A DNA stretch of 64,000 nt from Acorus gramineus (Eukaryota > Streptophyta > Magnoliopsida > Acorales > Acoraceae): assembly GCA_030737835.1 (NCBI GenBank), contig CM060849.1:29021179-29085178 (forward strand), given 5' to 3'. Positions 23,201-34,302 of the stretch are shown piece after piece. Numbering within the stretch: position 1 is the stretch's first letter; every line of letters begins with the position of its first letter. Below the pieces are notes generated by a model that did no database searches, was not told the DNA's origin, and saw nothing but the letters and a program-made list of their open reading frames with translations. A program made the position numbers and the translations under genes.

Positions 23201-24146
23201 ACAACAATCACTACCCACCAACACCCAGATAACAAAAGGCTCCATTTCCAAATGCCTAAGGCAAAGTGGCAATTCAACAACCACATTGATTTAACATAAC
23301 TTGCAATGTAAAATACAGGCCACAACACCAAACTCAAGCTCTGAAAACCAATCAAAATGTTCACAAATTCCACAAATCATTTCCAACCGATTTCAATCGA
23401 AAAACCACTACCAACCAATACCCAGATAACAAAAACCTCCAGTTGCAAACACTTGACAAAGGAAAGTCAGTAATTCAGTAATTGTACAACTAAATTATTG
23501 GGCATCATTTACAACATCAAACACTGACACCCCCCCCCCCCCCCCTCAAAAACAAAAACAAAAAAAAACACACACCCAATTAGACCCCTCAAAATCAACT
23601 ATTTTTTTTCACAAAATCCACCAAAAACACCAACACCCACCAAAACCCAGATAACAAAAACCTCCATTTCATCCAAATCCCCCCCCCCCCCCCCCCAAAA
23701 AAAGAAACCAAATTGAAATAATTTTAAAAAAAAACTCACGTGTATTCAGACTTCCTAGTAGGGACAGAGCTCCTGCCCATCCCCCGATTGTCAAAACAAC
23801 AAACCTCGAACCCCTCCCCTCCCTGCCCTTCCTCATCATCACCGCCGTCGACGCCCCGATCGACGGCCACCGTTCCGTCTACATCGTCGTTGGGTTCATG
23901 GGATCCCGTCAGGCCCTTCACTTGGGGTCCCCACGAATCATGCGTCCCCGCCAAACCTGAAAGGATTCAATCCAAATTCAAAAAAATCCAAAAAAATCAC
24001 ACAAAAAAAAATCTAGAGAGAGAGAGGAGAGAGAAACCAATGATGAGGAGGACTTTGGTGCTTCCATGGCCGTATCTCCGGTAGAAAATCTTGACCCCAT
24101 TGTTCTCCTTCCCCTTCTGGTACTTCCCCACATCACAAAATGGCAT
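17246..24146 (-). CDS. Alpha/beta-hydrolase fold protein with C-terminal hydrophobic segment
   Basis: Exons on the minus strand: 24146-24038, 23956-23740, 22965-22883, 22502-22402, 22049-21954, 20976-20923, 20384-20236, 20123-20006, 17934-17847, 17439-17246. They total 1,209 nt, 402 aa plus stop, with all phases consistent. Landmarks: oxyanion-side LLIIGLAGTHDSWGP (residues 33-47); CCFDNRGMGRS; nucleophile elbow GHSMG with Ser135; a probable acid Asp272 in VIHGRYD; catalytic His300 in MHGGH. The triad is complete. An acidic, Gly/Asp/Glu-rich insert (about 55-84) precedes the second core strand. The end carries LSFLYFVGLFVMGF (372-385) followed by Lys/Arg, a possible membrane anchor. Automatic annotation often labels such plant proteins 'aminoacrylate hydrolase RutD-like'; the substrate is unknown. 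The start ATG (MPFCDVGKYQ) follows a GA-repeat leader. Intron 8 is about 2.1 kb. Confidence 0.93.
21161..21259 (+). mobile_element. SINE in hydrolase intron 5
   Basis: Perfect 12-bp TSD TTGTCATATTGT (21149-21160 and 21260-21271). tRNA-like head with B-box GGGTTTAAATC and a short A tail. Confidence 0.7.
21390..21809. mobile_element. Tourist-like (PIF/Harbinger) MITE in hydrolase intron 5
   Basis: 3-bp TSD TTA on both sides (21387-21389 and 21810-21812). Perfect 12-bp terminal inverted repeats GCCCCCGTTTGG ... CCAAACGGGGGC. No coding capacity. The interior piece ATTTATAAGAGGTGATGACA recurs in the related element at about 36429-36874. Confidence 0.88.
23085..23700. repeat. Imperfect tandem repeat of about 200 bp plus poly-C tracts in hydrolase intron 2
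   Basis: About three diverged units share TTGGGCATCA or CACATTGATT, AACACCCAGATAACAAAA and CTCCATTTCC. Pure C runs at 23530-23545 and 23679-23696 close the last unit. Several short open frames here are by-products of the repeat. Confidence 0.65.
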
Positions 24147-24172
24147 CTTTATTTGATTTTTTGATGAATATT

Positions 24173-24193
24173 GAGAGAGAGAGAGAGAGAGAG
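24173..24193. repeat. GA microsatellite in hydrolase 5' leader
   Basis: A (GA)n tract 27 bases upstream of the hydrolase ATG. On the coding strand it reads (TC)n, a frequent feature of plant 5' UTRs and core promoters. Confidence 0.8.
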
Positions 24194-24209
24194 CGTTTGA
24201 GAGTCTCAA

Positions 24210-26138
24210 ATAAGGGGACGAGTCAGCTGTTTCGGTTGGACGGATAGAAACATCTTCCGTTCGGTATGATTTGTTGGATCTTCATCGGACGGTTATGATC
24301 CATCTTTATCCGGCCTTCTGGTGTCGGAGACACGTGTCTCTTACATTGGGGGATTATTAAAAAAAAGAGGGATTTTCGCGCGTGCCTTAAAAAAACGTGT
24401 TTGTAATTACACCCTCCGTTATTTTATAATTATCTATAGACCCTCCATGGATAGAAATGCCAATGGGTATCAAAACGCTGAGTTGGGATCCCTGTAAAAC
24501 AATGTAATTTTTTAAATAAATTTTTACTGATAAAAATTTATAAAAAATTATATTTATTTTTTTAATAGAATTATACCATTTATATGACAACAAATAAGTG
24601 GTTGTCATACGAAATTCCTATGACAACCACACAGATGATCCGAACTGAAAAATCTCTACTTAACCGGTTTGCTATTATTATATGAATCACATTTAATCAA
24701 ACTAGTTTTCAAACATCCTCAATAGTTTTAGTTTTTGTATAAAATAAAATTTTAAAAATATAGCAAAAAGGCATTTTCTCAAAAACTACTTTCAGAGAAC
24801 TATTTAAGTGAAAAAACCGTTTTTCCAATGGTAGGGGCACGTAAATAATTATGAGTTTTGTGAAAGATATAAGTAGTATTTGTTCTATGTGGAGTTGTGG
24901 ACCATTGTTTTTTAAAATATAAAACAATAATGCAAGGGTCATTGAGTAGACCAAATATACACCGTCCAATGACGTGATCGGACGGTGGGCGGTCGATTTG
25001 GACCAGACCTTTTAACTGATTCGGTGGATGGGCCCCATTTTTTGAAGAGGACTGACCAGAAACAAAACCGTGTTTTTTTTTATAAAAAAATAATAATTAT
25101 TATTTAATGTCGGGCAGCTATCAATGGCTCTTCTGATTGGTCAAAAAGTCAAAAAAGACTATAAAGTCAGTCATGATTTTGGATTTTTCGATATTAAAGA
25201 TTTGTCCGTTCAACGTGATTTTTGTTCTTCATTTATGATGTGCTACAAATTCAAATGAAAATGGAAGTCTTCAAACCATACCTTACATATATATTATGAT
25301 TTATATCATGTGCATCTCATCTGTTCTATTCATTCAACCCCGTTTTGGGTGCGGAATAACAAAATATTAAGGCGTAATAGGTAAGAGAGTTGTTTGTTTT
25401 GGTAAGAATTATACACATATAATTATGTATGGATAAGTTAGTATGAACTTTGATAACTATTTTAAAGAAACATTAAAATTTTTTATGAGGACTTGTCCAT
25501 ATCAATACATAAAATAACTTTCTATATCAACTTAAAAAAAAATTATATCATCTAAAACTCTTGCATATTTCCAAAATGTGACATGTATTATTTCACATAC
25601 ATCTTTCACACATATTCTTAAACACATGCAATATAGGGATAGAAGTGTCATTTGAAAAGTTATAAATTATTATTCATCTCTTATTCACTATTTATTCTTA
25701 ATTTATTATGAGTGAATCAAACAATAAAAAGATCACATTTCTGTTTTTTTTTTGTTAAGAATAACAAAAAAAAAGCAACCTAAACAAAAATCATTTATTC
25801 TTTATAGATAGTTGTTTATTCTGATATAGTTATAAGAGGGGAATAACTCTATGTCACACTCAAATAGGTTTCAACAAATAGTCTAGAATAAGAAAATAGA
25901 TATACAAAGAATATGTTTAATTAAATAAACACGTTTATTTAGAAGTTATGATGCACTAATGGATTTATTCTCGTAGCCATGCAAGATAAATGATTTTTTT
26001 GTTTATTATTCTTTTTTGTTAATATCATTTGAAAACATAAAAATCATATTTTTGTTATTTGATTACATTAGATAAATGACAATAAATAATAGATAAGAGC
26101 GGGACAAAAATTTAGGTCAAATTTGGTTGATACATATT
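24210..26138. other. Intergenic, promoter side of hydrolase gene
   Basis: AT-rich. It should hold the hydrolase promoter near 24.2-24.4 kb. I see no clear TATA element and no other gene. The stretch 25340-25890 looks like a decayed MITE (AT-rich, with a TTTTGGG-type edge), but I could not define its ends. Confidence 0.5.
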
Positions 26139-26619
26139 AGGGTGGCTTTATTTGAACTCATCTAAATTGTAAGTAAGCCTCTTTTGTAAGTAAGTCTTTT
26201 ACATTTTAATCATTTAATGTACAAGCCCCTCATATATTAACCTCATATGTAAACAATAAACAAACCCCTCTTACATCAAAACCTCTCCCCCAGCCCTGCC
26301 CGTCTCCCTCTACAAAACTCTAATTAACATATTCTAATAATTTTTTTAATGTAAATATAAAAAGAATATGAAAATCCATTGTTTTTGCACATATTCACAC
26401 AAATCCTCAAAATCCTAAATCCTAAAAAAAAATAAAATTAAACCCTATACATACACAAGATAAGGGGTATGCTTATTAAAAGAATGTTAATTAAAAAAAA
26501 TTAGGTGAACTAATTTATTAGGAGGCGTACTTATGGAAAAAATCTAAATGGATATTTAACAATAATCCATTTAAAGAGGACTTACTTACAAATCTAAGTG
26601 ACTCAAATAAAACCACCCT
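26139..26619. mobile_element. MITE with terminal inverted repeats of about 43 bp
   Basis: The left end AGGGTGGCTTTATTTGA (running on to GTAAGTAAGCCTC) matches the complement of the right end, AGGGTGGTTTTATTTGA to GTAAGTAAGTCCTC, over about 43 positions. The flanks TGATACATATT and TGATATTATTT are similar but not a clean TSD, so the superfamily is uncertain (Mutator-like or hAT). Confidence 0.7.
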
Positions 26620-27672
26620 TGATATTATTTTAGGATTGATACTTTGTTGATATTATTTTGGGACAGATTTGTGTCATTCTAAACTTGGAATGTGGATCCC
26701 CCCACCTTGTTTTCAAATTCATACAAAACATTTTTTTATGTTATACACTATGATAGATCATCATACATTATATACATTATGATAGTGCAAACAATACTGC
26801 AAATCGAATTGAGTGTATCAATGCCCTATAAGAAGTCAAGCATCTATCTTTTCTTAAAAAAAAAAAAACACTCCATAAGAAATTCTAACAAACCCCTTGT
26901 GGTAGCCAGAAAAAAAATAGCCCATTTCAAGTCAACCAAAAGAGAATAAAATTGGATTTAGTTTGCACGAGATTGATTTATTTCATTTTTAGAAGCATTT
27001 GAGATTGATTCAACCATGAATGCAACCACAGTATATACACTAAAAATACTTATATACATGGTTTTATGTCATATTTAGTTTGACCCAGATACATATAATA
27101 AATCATGTATAAAAAGTTTATAAACACAGCCGTAAGAGTTGTATACTACATGAAATACATATATAATCATATTTGCTTGGGCTAACAATACCATCATACA
27201 CCAAGGAATAGTTCTCACCAAAAATGCAATTTCACAGTTATACCACACATACAAAAAATCAGTCCAGATCCTCAGTGACAAATATAGAATAATTTTTAAT
27301 TTTTTTTATGAAAACACCCTTGTTTTAATTGCGACTCACATTAAACACTTTTATGTCATCCACGTGATCCAGACAAAGATTTTCTATGTTTGTCATCATA
27401 GGAAAAAACAGGATTATCCGATAGAAAAGAACTAACCAAGACCAAAAGCCTTATATAATCAATGGTAGAACATAAAACTAAAGGAACCCATTATTAAGAT
27501 TGTGTAGAAAGAAGATTCATCCCATCATATATACATCACACAAACCTATATCTCAACAACATATATACCCCACAATCCTATTATATATACAGTATAAACA
27601 TTCTAAATTCTAATCAATAACACCATATTAAGATAAGTTTTTTTTTCTTTTTTGGTACCTTTTGAAGCATTT
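26620..27672. other. Intergenic and 3' flank, no gene recognised
   Basis: AT-rich. The end near 27.6 kb is the likely 3' UTR of the 27673 gene. No coding features or clear repeats seen. Confidence 0.5.
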
Positions 27673-30170
27673 TCAGAAAGTGGGGAGCAACCACGCCATG
27701 GTCCACCCCAAGATTAAACCTGCACAACCGACTGCCAATGCGACTGCAAACTTGCAGAAGCCACATTTGGGCCACCCGTCACTTCTCTTCTTTTTCGGGT
27801 GCCTGAAACTCTGGTGCTCCCTGAGTCTGAGCTGGAGGAGGCTGAGCTTCTCCAGCTGCAGCAGATGGACCCACTGCTTGTAAGCGAATAGATGGGAGGC
27901 TTGCCTGAACAAGAGCTTCACCAAGTGCTCCTTCTCATCGTAGGCCTGTTGGGCGGCCATCTCCGCTTCCCTTGCGCGCGTCTGCGAGTGACGGAGAGCT
28001 TCGAGTAGCTCCGCTTTGTTTGAATCGGTCTTCTGGTGGTGCTTGTTTTCGATGGGGGATTTGGTGCATGGAATACGGGTGTTAGAGTTGCTGGGTGGAA
28101 AAATCGAGGTTGTGGTTAGCTCATAGTGATAGCTAAGGTTCCGTTTTGAATATTTTTCAAAACCAGCTTTTTTATAAAAGCTAATCTCAACCAGCTTTTT
28201 CATAAAAGCAGTTTTGTTGACTTTTAACACACAAAAGCTAAAATCCAGAACCAGAAGCTAAAAAATTAAAAATATCCTTTTAATGAAGATCGAATATCGC
28301 TAAATATAATGACGCCTCCAAATTTTTTGTTATAACTTCTAAACAAATTAACAGTAAAAGCATGCTTGAATGATCCAAACTACCTGTTGATAGAGTTTAT
28401 GTACATGTGGCTCTGCCTCCAAGAACCAATAACATATACTAACACAATGCACGTACATCTGAATGAAGGGCTAATGATTCATCAAAAGATTCTCTTAAGG
28501 AAATCATTGGTCACATCATTGCGTGTTTCAAGAGATGTCCTTAAAAGAAATATTAGATTACGACATAAGGAGTGTTATACCAACACAATTGGTTATCATG
28601 ACATTATCATAATTTACAATATCAGAATTGGTTGTTGAAGGTCTAAGGGATATAAAAAGTACCCATCAACAGTATGGAGAGAAAGTAAGTGCCAGCATCA
28701 AATGTTGAGAGAAAGTGACATGGAAGAGTGAGATAATGCTCCCATATGTAAAGAGGTCCAGGACTTGTTTTGTTGACTTTTAGAACATAAAAGCCAAAGT
28801 TTGAAACCAAATTCGGAACTGATTATTTGAACAGATTTTGTAGGAGGAACAGTTTGACAATTGGTTCTAAGTGAGGCATTAGTAATACTAAAAGAATGTA
28901 GATATATTCTCGTCGCTTTAGCTCTCATATGTGCTGAACGCTGAACATTTCAAAGGTTACTTGGGAAGCTCAATGCATTCAAACCATATGATCAACATGA
29001 TGATCAACATGCCAACTCTCAGATATGCTAGAAATGCATGGAACAGAAGTTCATAAAATCTAGATGGTATGTCCTCCAGAATCTTAGGGTTATCCTCTTC
29101 AGTCATTGATGCAAACATGCGTGGAGATAGACCTAGAACTAACTAAATGCTTGATTCTTTTGTTGTCAAAATTGCATAAATATCATAAAAGTGAAGAAAA
29201 TGCAGATGATATATTAGATAATTAAGAAAATTTGATTATGAAAATACCTGCTACTATTATCAGAACCATAGATCGGGCATCCAGCTTCAATGGGAGGCCG
29301 TTGTTTCCCATCCAGGCTCCCGGAAGCAGAACTATGGTCCGCAGAGTCAAATAAGTTGCATATGCCACCATGTAACTTATGATCCAAAGAAGACAAGAAT
29401 CCATCACCATCAAGCCTCTCAACACAAGTTAATGGATCTTTCCTGATATGCCTCATAGTTTGAGGTCGCGGGAGATCGCAGTTCTCAAAGTGTTGCAAAG
29501 ATTTTTGTGTGACCAATGAAGCCAGTTCGTCTTTATCCACAATACGCCACCACGGCTCAGCTTTCTCGCATCCCGCCCAAGGTGTTTCAAAGTCACAATC
29601 CATCCCCTGCTTCTTTGATATTAACTCATCCTCGGCCAAGTAATCATTCGCATCCTTCTTTTGCTTGAAGGGCTGTGGTAAATCACTGTTAATCACTTTC
29701 ATATCATGGGATTTCACTTCAATCTCCCGCTTCTTAAAATTTGCATACCCATGCAAAGGTGGCTTGAGAGAATCGCAACTGTTCTTGTCGATATCAACAT
29801 GAGGAGCACCAACTGGTTTCAAGCTGTCAAGCTCATCTTCTAATGATGCACTTATTTGTTCGCATGTAAAATCCTGCAGATGCCCAAAATTGGGTTGTAG
29901 TTGGAGCCACCATTTCGTGTTGGGTGGTAGGTTGGAATTCGTTGGAATCCAGTTGAGAGGTATAACATTCGCAAGAGGGTGCTCCATGCCATTTGAAGCC
30001 CCATCGCTTCCTGAATCGGATTGTTGTTTGGATGATGATGATGATGATGACGGGCAATATGCCAACTTGGGAGCCCTCTTAGCGTCTTCTTGGACAAAGC
30101 AACGGTTTGCAGTGCGTTGCCAAGCAGCTCTAGCTTCTGCTGCCGCCATCACTGTCTGGCTCTTGATCAC
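27673..30170 (-). CDS. Plant coiled-coil, tail-anchored protein of unknown function
   Basis: Two coding exons, 30170-29248 and 28090-27673, join in frame at AGCAG|C and give 446 aa (439 if the second Met, MAAAEARAAWQRTANRCF, is used). I do not recognise a named family. The layout resembles an uncharacterised protein conserved in land plants. Visible parts: a basic Trp/Arg/Cys-rich N-terminus (WQRTANRCFVQEDAKRAPKL), a Ser run encoded by a GAT/TCA microsatellite (30034-30051 on plus), a Trp-rich motif PPNTKWWLQLQPNFG (about 82-96), a second Trp motif ETPWAGCEKAEPWWRI (about 200), a helical Glu/Lys/Gln-rich segment (about 330-395, LLEALRHSQTRAREAEMAAQ), a basic patch HPKKKRSDGWPKCGF, and a final hydrophobic helix KFAVALAVGCAGLILGW...LLPTF, 422-446. 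This suggests a tail anchor with the bulk in the cytosol. Function is not assigned. Confidence 0.85.
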
Positions 30171-30181
30171 ATTCTAGCATT

Positions 30182-32170
30182 TCTGAAGCAGTCAAGAGCA
30201 TTATGTGAAGGTTTATCACAATGCGAATAAATGCATCGAGTTTGATAAGTCAATCAAGATTCATAAGGAAAATGAACACAGAGTTTATAGGAACAAAGAG
30301 TTGATATGATTCTAATCTCATTTGGGACTCAAATCACTCCCTCCTCCCACCCAAAAAAAGGGAGAAAAGAAAAATAAATACACACACAAGAAATAGGTCC
30401 CCTAAAGTGGTTTATCTTGACCACCATGTACAACAAAAGTTGGTCATGAAGCAGTCCAACAAAGCAGATAACTGAGAATTTCAGATTGTACACAGAAGAG
30501 TAATCTTTGTCATTGACATTGCAGAATATTAAGGAAAAAGTATTTTAAAGATAGAGAGAATTACTACAAGACAATCTAGGTCCAACCTTTCAAGGGAGTT
30601 TCTTAAGAATTTGAGACATGGAGTTGATATTCCATAATATATTCCATGATCCACAAATGTGATGCACTAAATGCATCATTTATAGGACACCAGGATCCTA
30701 CGGTCCGTGTACACTTACTATCTGCAAATTGCGAAGTATGCCTCTGATACATCACTCAACAAAAGAAATGAAAAATAAGATGGAAATCAAGAAAATAAAT
30801 CATCTAAGCTGTGGCTTAAACACTTGAACTCTCATGAACTCCCAGAAAAATACTGTTTGGATTGCTATCTTTGTTTGCTCAAGATCAAGCGCACGCTTCA
30901 AGTAGCAAAGAGCATATAGATTTTACACACAAGAACTACTGCCCAACATATTTGAAAAAAATAAAAAATAATACACAGAAGTCAAGTAAAGAGTGGCATC
31001 CTATAGATTTTGGTTCCTTACAGAGTTGAAACATTTTCTAAGAGTTGAACTACACACCCATCCACGGCTTAATTCCATTTGATCCACATGAAAGCAAAGA
31101 AAAAGTGGCACATTTTTTTCTCTAATAATAATAGTGGTTTGCATGTTGGGAATGGACAGATATCTAATGTAGCCTTAACAAATCATCCAAGACATTGATC
31201 CAATATATGAAGTAGAACAGTTTAAAAGCAATCAGCAACTCCATATTATCTTAAAGATATGACAATTAACAATTCAAAATTTTTGAAATCAAACATTGAA
31301 TGCATACCTTGTACCAAATCTGTGAAAAGAAAACACTACTGTATGCCATATGATCCACTCAATCAGCTAGAAATTATCCATACTGTTCAGAGGAAGTAAA
31401 ATTTCATAAAGAAGTTAAGAAGATTAAAATCAATTATAAAAAATTTAACATTAGACAATTTGAGAATCCATACCAGTTTTATGTTCACATGTCATTCCAA
31501 TAAAATTCACAATATAGAAACAATTCCATAAACAAAAAATAAAATTGACAGTTTTTAATCTTCCTTTATATTCTGCAAATCAATTCTATCCTAATAACAA
31601 ATATTCATAAACAGAGAGTGCAGAAGCAGACATTATTCCATGATATGATATTGAAATATAATCATAAAACTCTAACCAAAAAAAAATCTCCACCAACCTG
31701 ATCTAACCCAATCCCAGATCCAACACTACTTGCCAGATCTGACAAAATCTGCGGAGACCCACTTCATCAAAACATCCGAATCAATAAATAAAAAAAAACA
31801 AAACCCAACACAAAAAATTCAATTTTAATAACAAAAAAAACCAAAACCCATGCATAGTTCTCTCAAAATCATCAACCAAATACGAGAACCTAATACACAA
31901 GCCCCTGAAACCCAAAACCCACTTCGAAAAACACATCAACAGAAGAAAATCAAACAGAACCCAGAACATAAGGATCCATAGATAGATCGCCACATACACA
32001 AAATTATACCTCCTCCACTGCTCCCTATCAGATTCAGCTCATCCAAAACAAAGGTCCCCCCAATAAGATCCCAAATCGAATCCTATAAAAACCCCTTCTT
32101 TTTTGTTTTCCTTTTCTTTTCTTTTGTTTTCCATTTTTTACCACTTCAGTTTTCCTTTTGGTTTGTTTTC
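30182..32170 (-). promoter_or_regulatory. Inferred 5' UTR exon and leader intron of the 27673 gene
   Basis: A candidate acceptor GACTGCTTCAG|AAATG lies at 30182, just upstream of the start codon. A purine-rich, exon-like stretch at about 32008-32170 (minus strand) ends in the donor GGAGGAG|GTATAA near 32007. Together they suggest a leader intron of about 1.8 kb, common in plant genes. The interval holds no other gene. Splicing is inferred from site quality only. Confidence 0.45.
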
Positions 32171-32179
32171 TTCCCTCTT

Positions 32180-34302
32180 TCAGTGAATTTCCCAAAATAG
32201 GCCTCTGTTGACAGGTGTAACATAAAGTTTCAACTACCCTTTCTGCAGCAGTTTTTCAGCTATCCAATGGTAGTAGGTCCATTTAGTAGGTGACAGGGGT
32301 ATTTTGGGTAACAAGATTTAGCCCAGTTTGATTGTTTGGAATAGTAAAAGAAACTTTTTTTTTTTTTTTTTTGTCTAGTAGTGATAAATCCAGATAATTA
32401 TGACTTCCTAAACTAGGATAAATATCATTTACAAATTAGAGTGAGTCTTTGAATTATCTCATTCAGCTCTATCTATGTACAATCTCATTCCGCTAATACT
32501 AGTATATGTTTGATTAAAAATAAAATAGTTTGACATAAAAAAAATTCAGTATAATATATATTTTATTTATGTTTTCTTCTTATAAAAGATAACTTTTTAT
32601 ATTAATAACTTTTTTATATAAAAAAAGTGCACATATATTATGATTATCTCCTTTTGTCTTATTCTAAGGTGAACAGTAACTCATCTTTTTTTTATTCCAA
32701 AATTTAAAAACAATCAGTAAATAGGATTTGAGATATTAATTAATTGATTTTGTCTTTTTTTTTTTTTGGTTTGCTGGATAGTGACTGAACCCCCCCCCCA
32801 CATGTCAAAGTGGAAGAAGGAATGGAGAAAGTATGTGGGACCCAATAATGGCAGAGACTGTTACTTGAATCTGAGCCATCCAACCATAATTGAACGGCAA
32901 TAATTCACTCTCGAAGACTTTCACTTCATCACTTCACATATAAATAAACTATTAAAAAAAAAAAGATCTTTGTATATCCATGTATCTATAGGTGCAGAAG
33001 TCCCACAGTTTGGTTTCCATTATATAAATTACTCAAATTTAGAGACCTTGGTGACAAAACATATCATCATATGTTTTCTCCAACAATGAGTGTTTTCCTT
33101 GTGTATTGGCTCTCTTTCAAATTAAATATGTTTTGGATGCTTGTTTTTGATTCTTTAGGGATAAACCCGCAGTTTTTTTTTTTTTCAACTAAAAAGGTGT
33201 GCCAATTGGTATTTAAATATGATTGGTTTTAAATTTTGGATGACCACTAATAATAATTAGTTGGTTGAATCTGATTAGATCAATGTTACGTGTCTTTTAA
33301 AGGTACAAGTCACTGAAGATGTGATCTCACTCTCAATCAACACAAAATGAATTTTTCAACCATAAGGGACCACAACCCAACATCTGTCCAACAAAAAACC
33401 ACCAAAATAACTTTTCCCTGTAAATAAAAAAAAATATATATGAGAAATTATGATCATCCATCTATTACTTTTAAATTTTTAAAGGTTTATGAGACGGTGA
33501 AATATTACCTTTACATCTCTCTCGACAGTTGAAAAATATTGAAAATGTTTCAATTCAATTATTTTAATACACTGTTAACACTTTCCAATACATTGTTGAA
33601 TATCTTTAATATACCGTTAACACTCCTTAATACATTATTTACCTTCGCATAATTGAATGATGAAATTTTCAATATTTTTAAACAATATCCGATTAGATGA
33701 AACTTATAAAATTTTCAACACCTTAGTGATTTAAAAAAAAAACTTAAAAATTTCTTGGACCTAAAAATAATAGATGAATGACCACATATACCTTAATTAA
33801 TTTCCCCATAAAAAAACCCCACCAAAATAACTATTTATTTTAAAATACTAATCTATCCCTCATGAGACTATATTACACCCCAAATGGGGTTTAAAACATG
33901 CGAACACAATGTCACCAACATATAGCATATACTCTATTATGTCTATATATATATATGATGAAATATATAAAAATATATGTATTCAATTTATTCAGAAGCA
34001 TGTGTTCGTTTTTCTGTCAGCATAGCATTTCCCTAAAGATACATGGATGTCACCAAGTCATTTTTTTCTTTCTGATGTAGCAACCATAGAATCAAATTCA
34101 CCATCGGTGTACATGCATCATGTATGGACCCACCATTGCAGGTGGTGGTATTCCAGAAGCTGATTATTGGCACAAACCGGGGTGTTGAGTAGTGGTTAGT
34201 CATAATCAAGGGCCATCCCCAGAAAATGATCCTTTCTGCTTCAATGCAGCCTCCTTGTTTTGTAGCACAGCAGACAGAATTTGAAGTGTTGCATCCATTG
34301 CT
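32180..34302. other. Intergenic, no gene recognised
   Basis: AT-rich, with several poly-T runs and a C run near 32794. It includes the 3' flank of the DUF2439 gene (34080-34302 is probably 3' UTR). No element with clear ends was seen. Confidence 0.5.

Noticed and set aside
23740-24084. 114-aa open frame on the plus strand
   Set aside because: Antisense shadow of hydrolase exons 1 and 2.
29890-30177. 95-aa plus-strand frame with a poly-Asp run
   Set aside because: Antisense to the 27673 gene; the Asp run is the GAT microsatellite that encodes Ser on the real strand.
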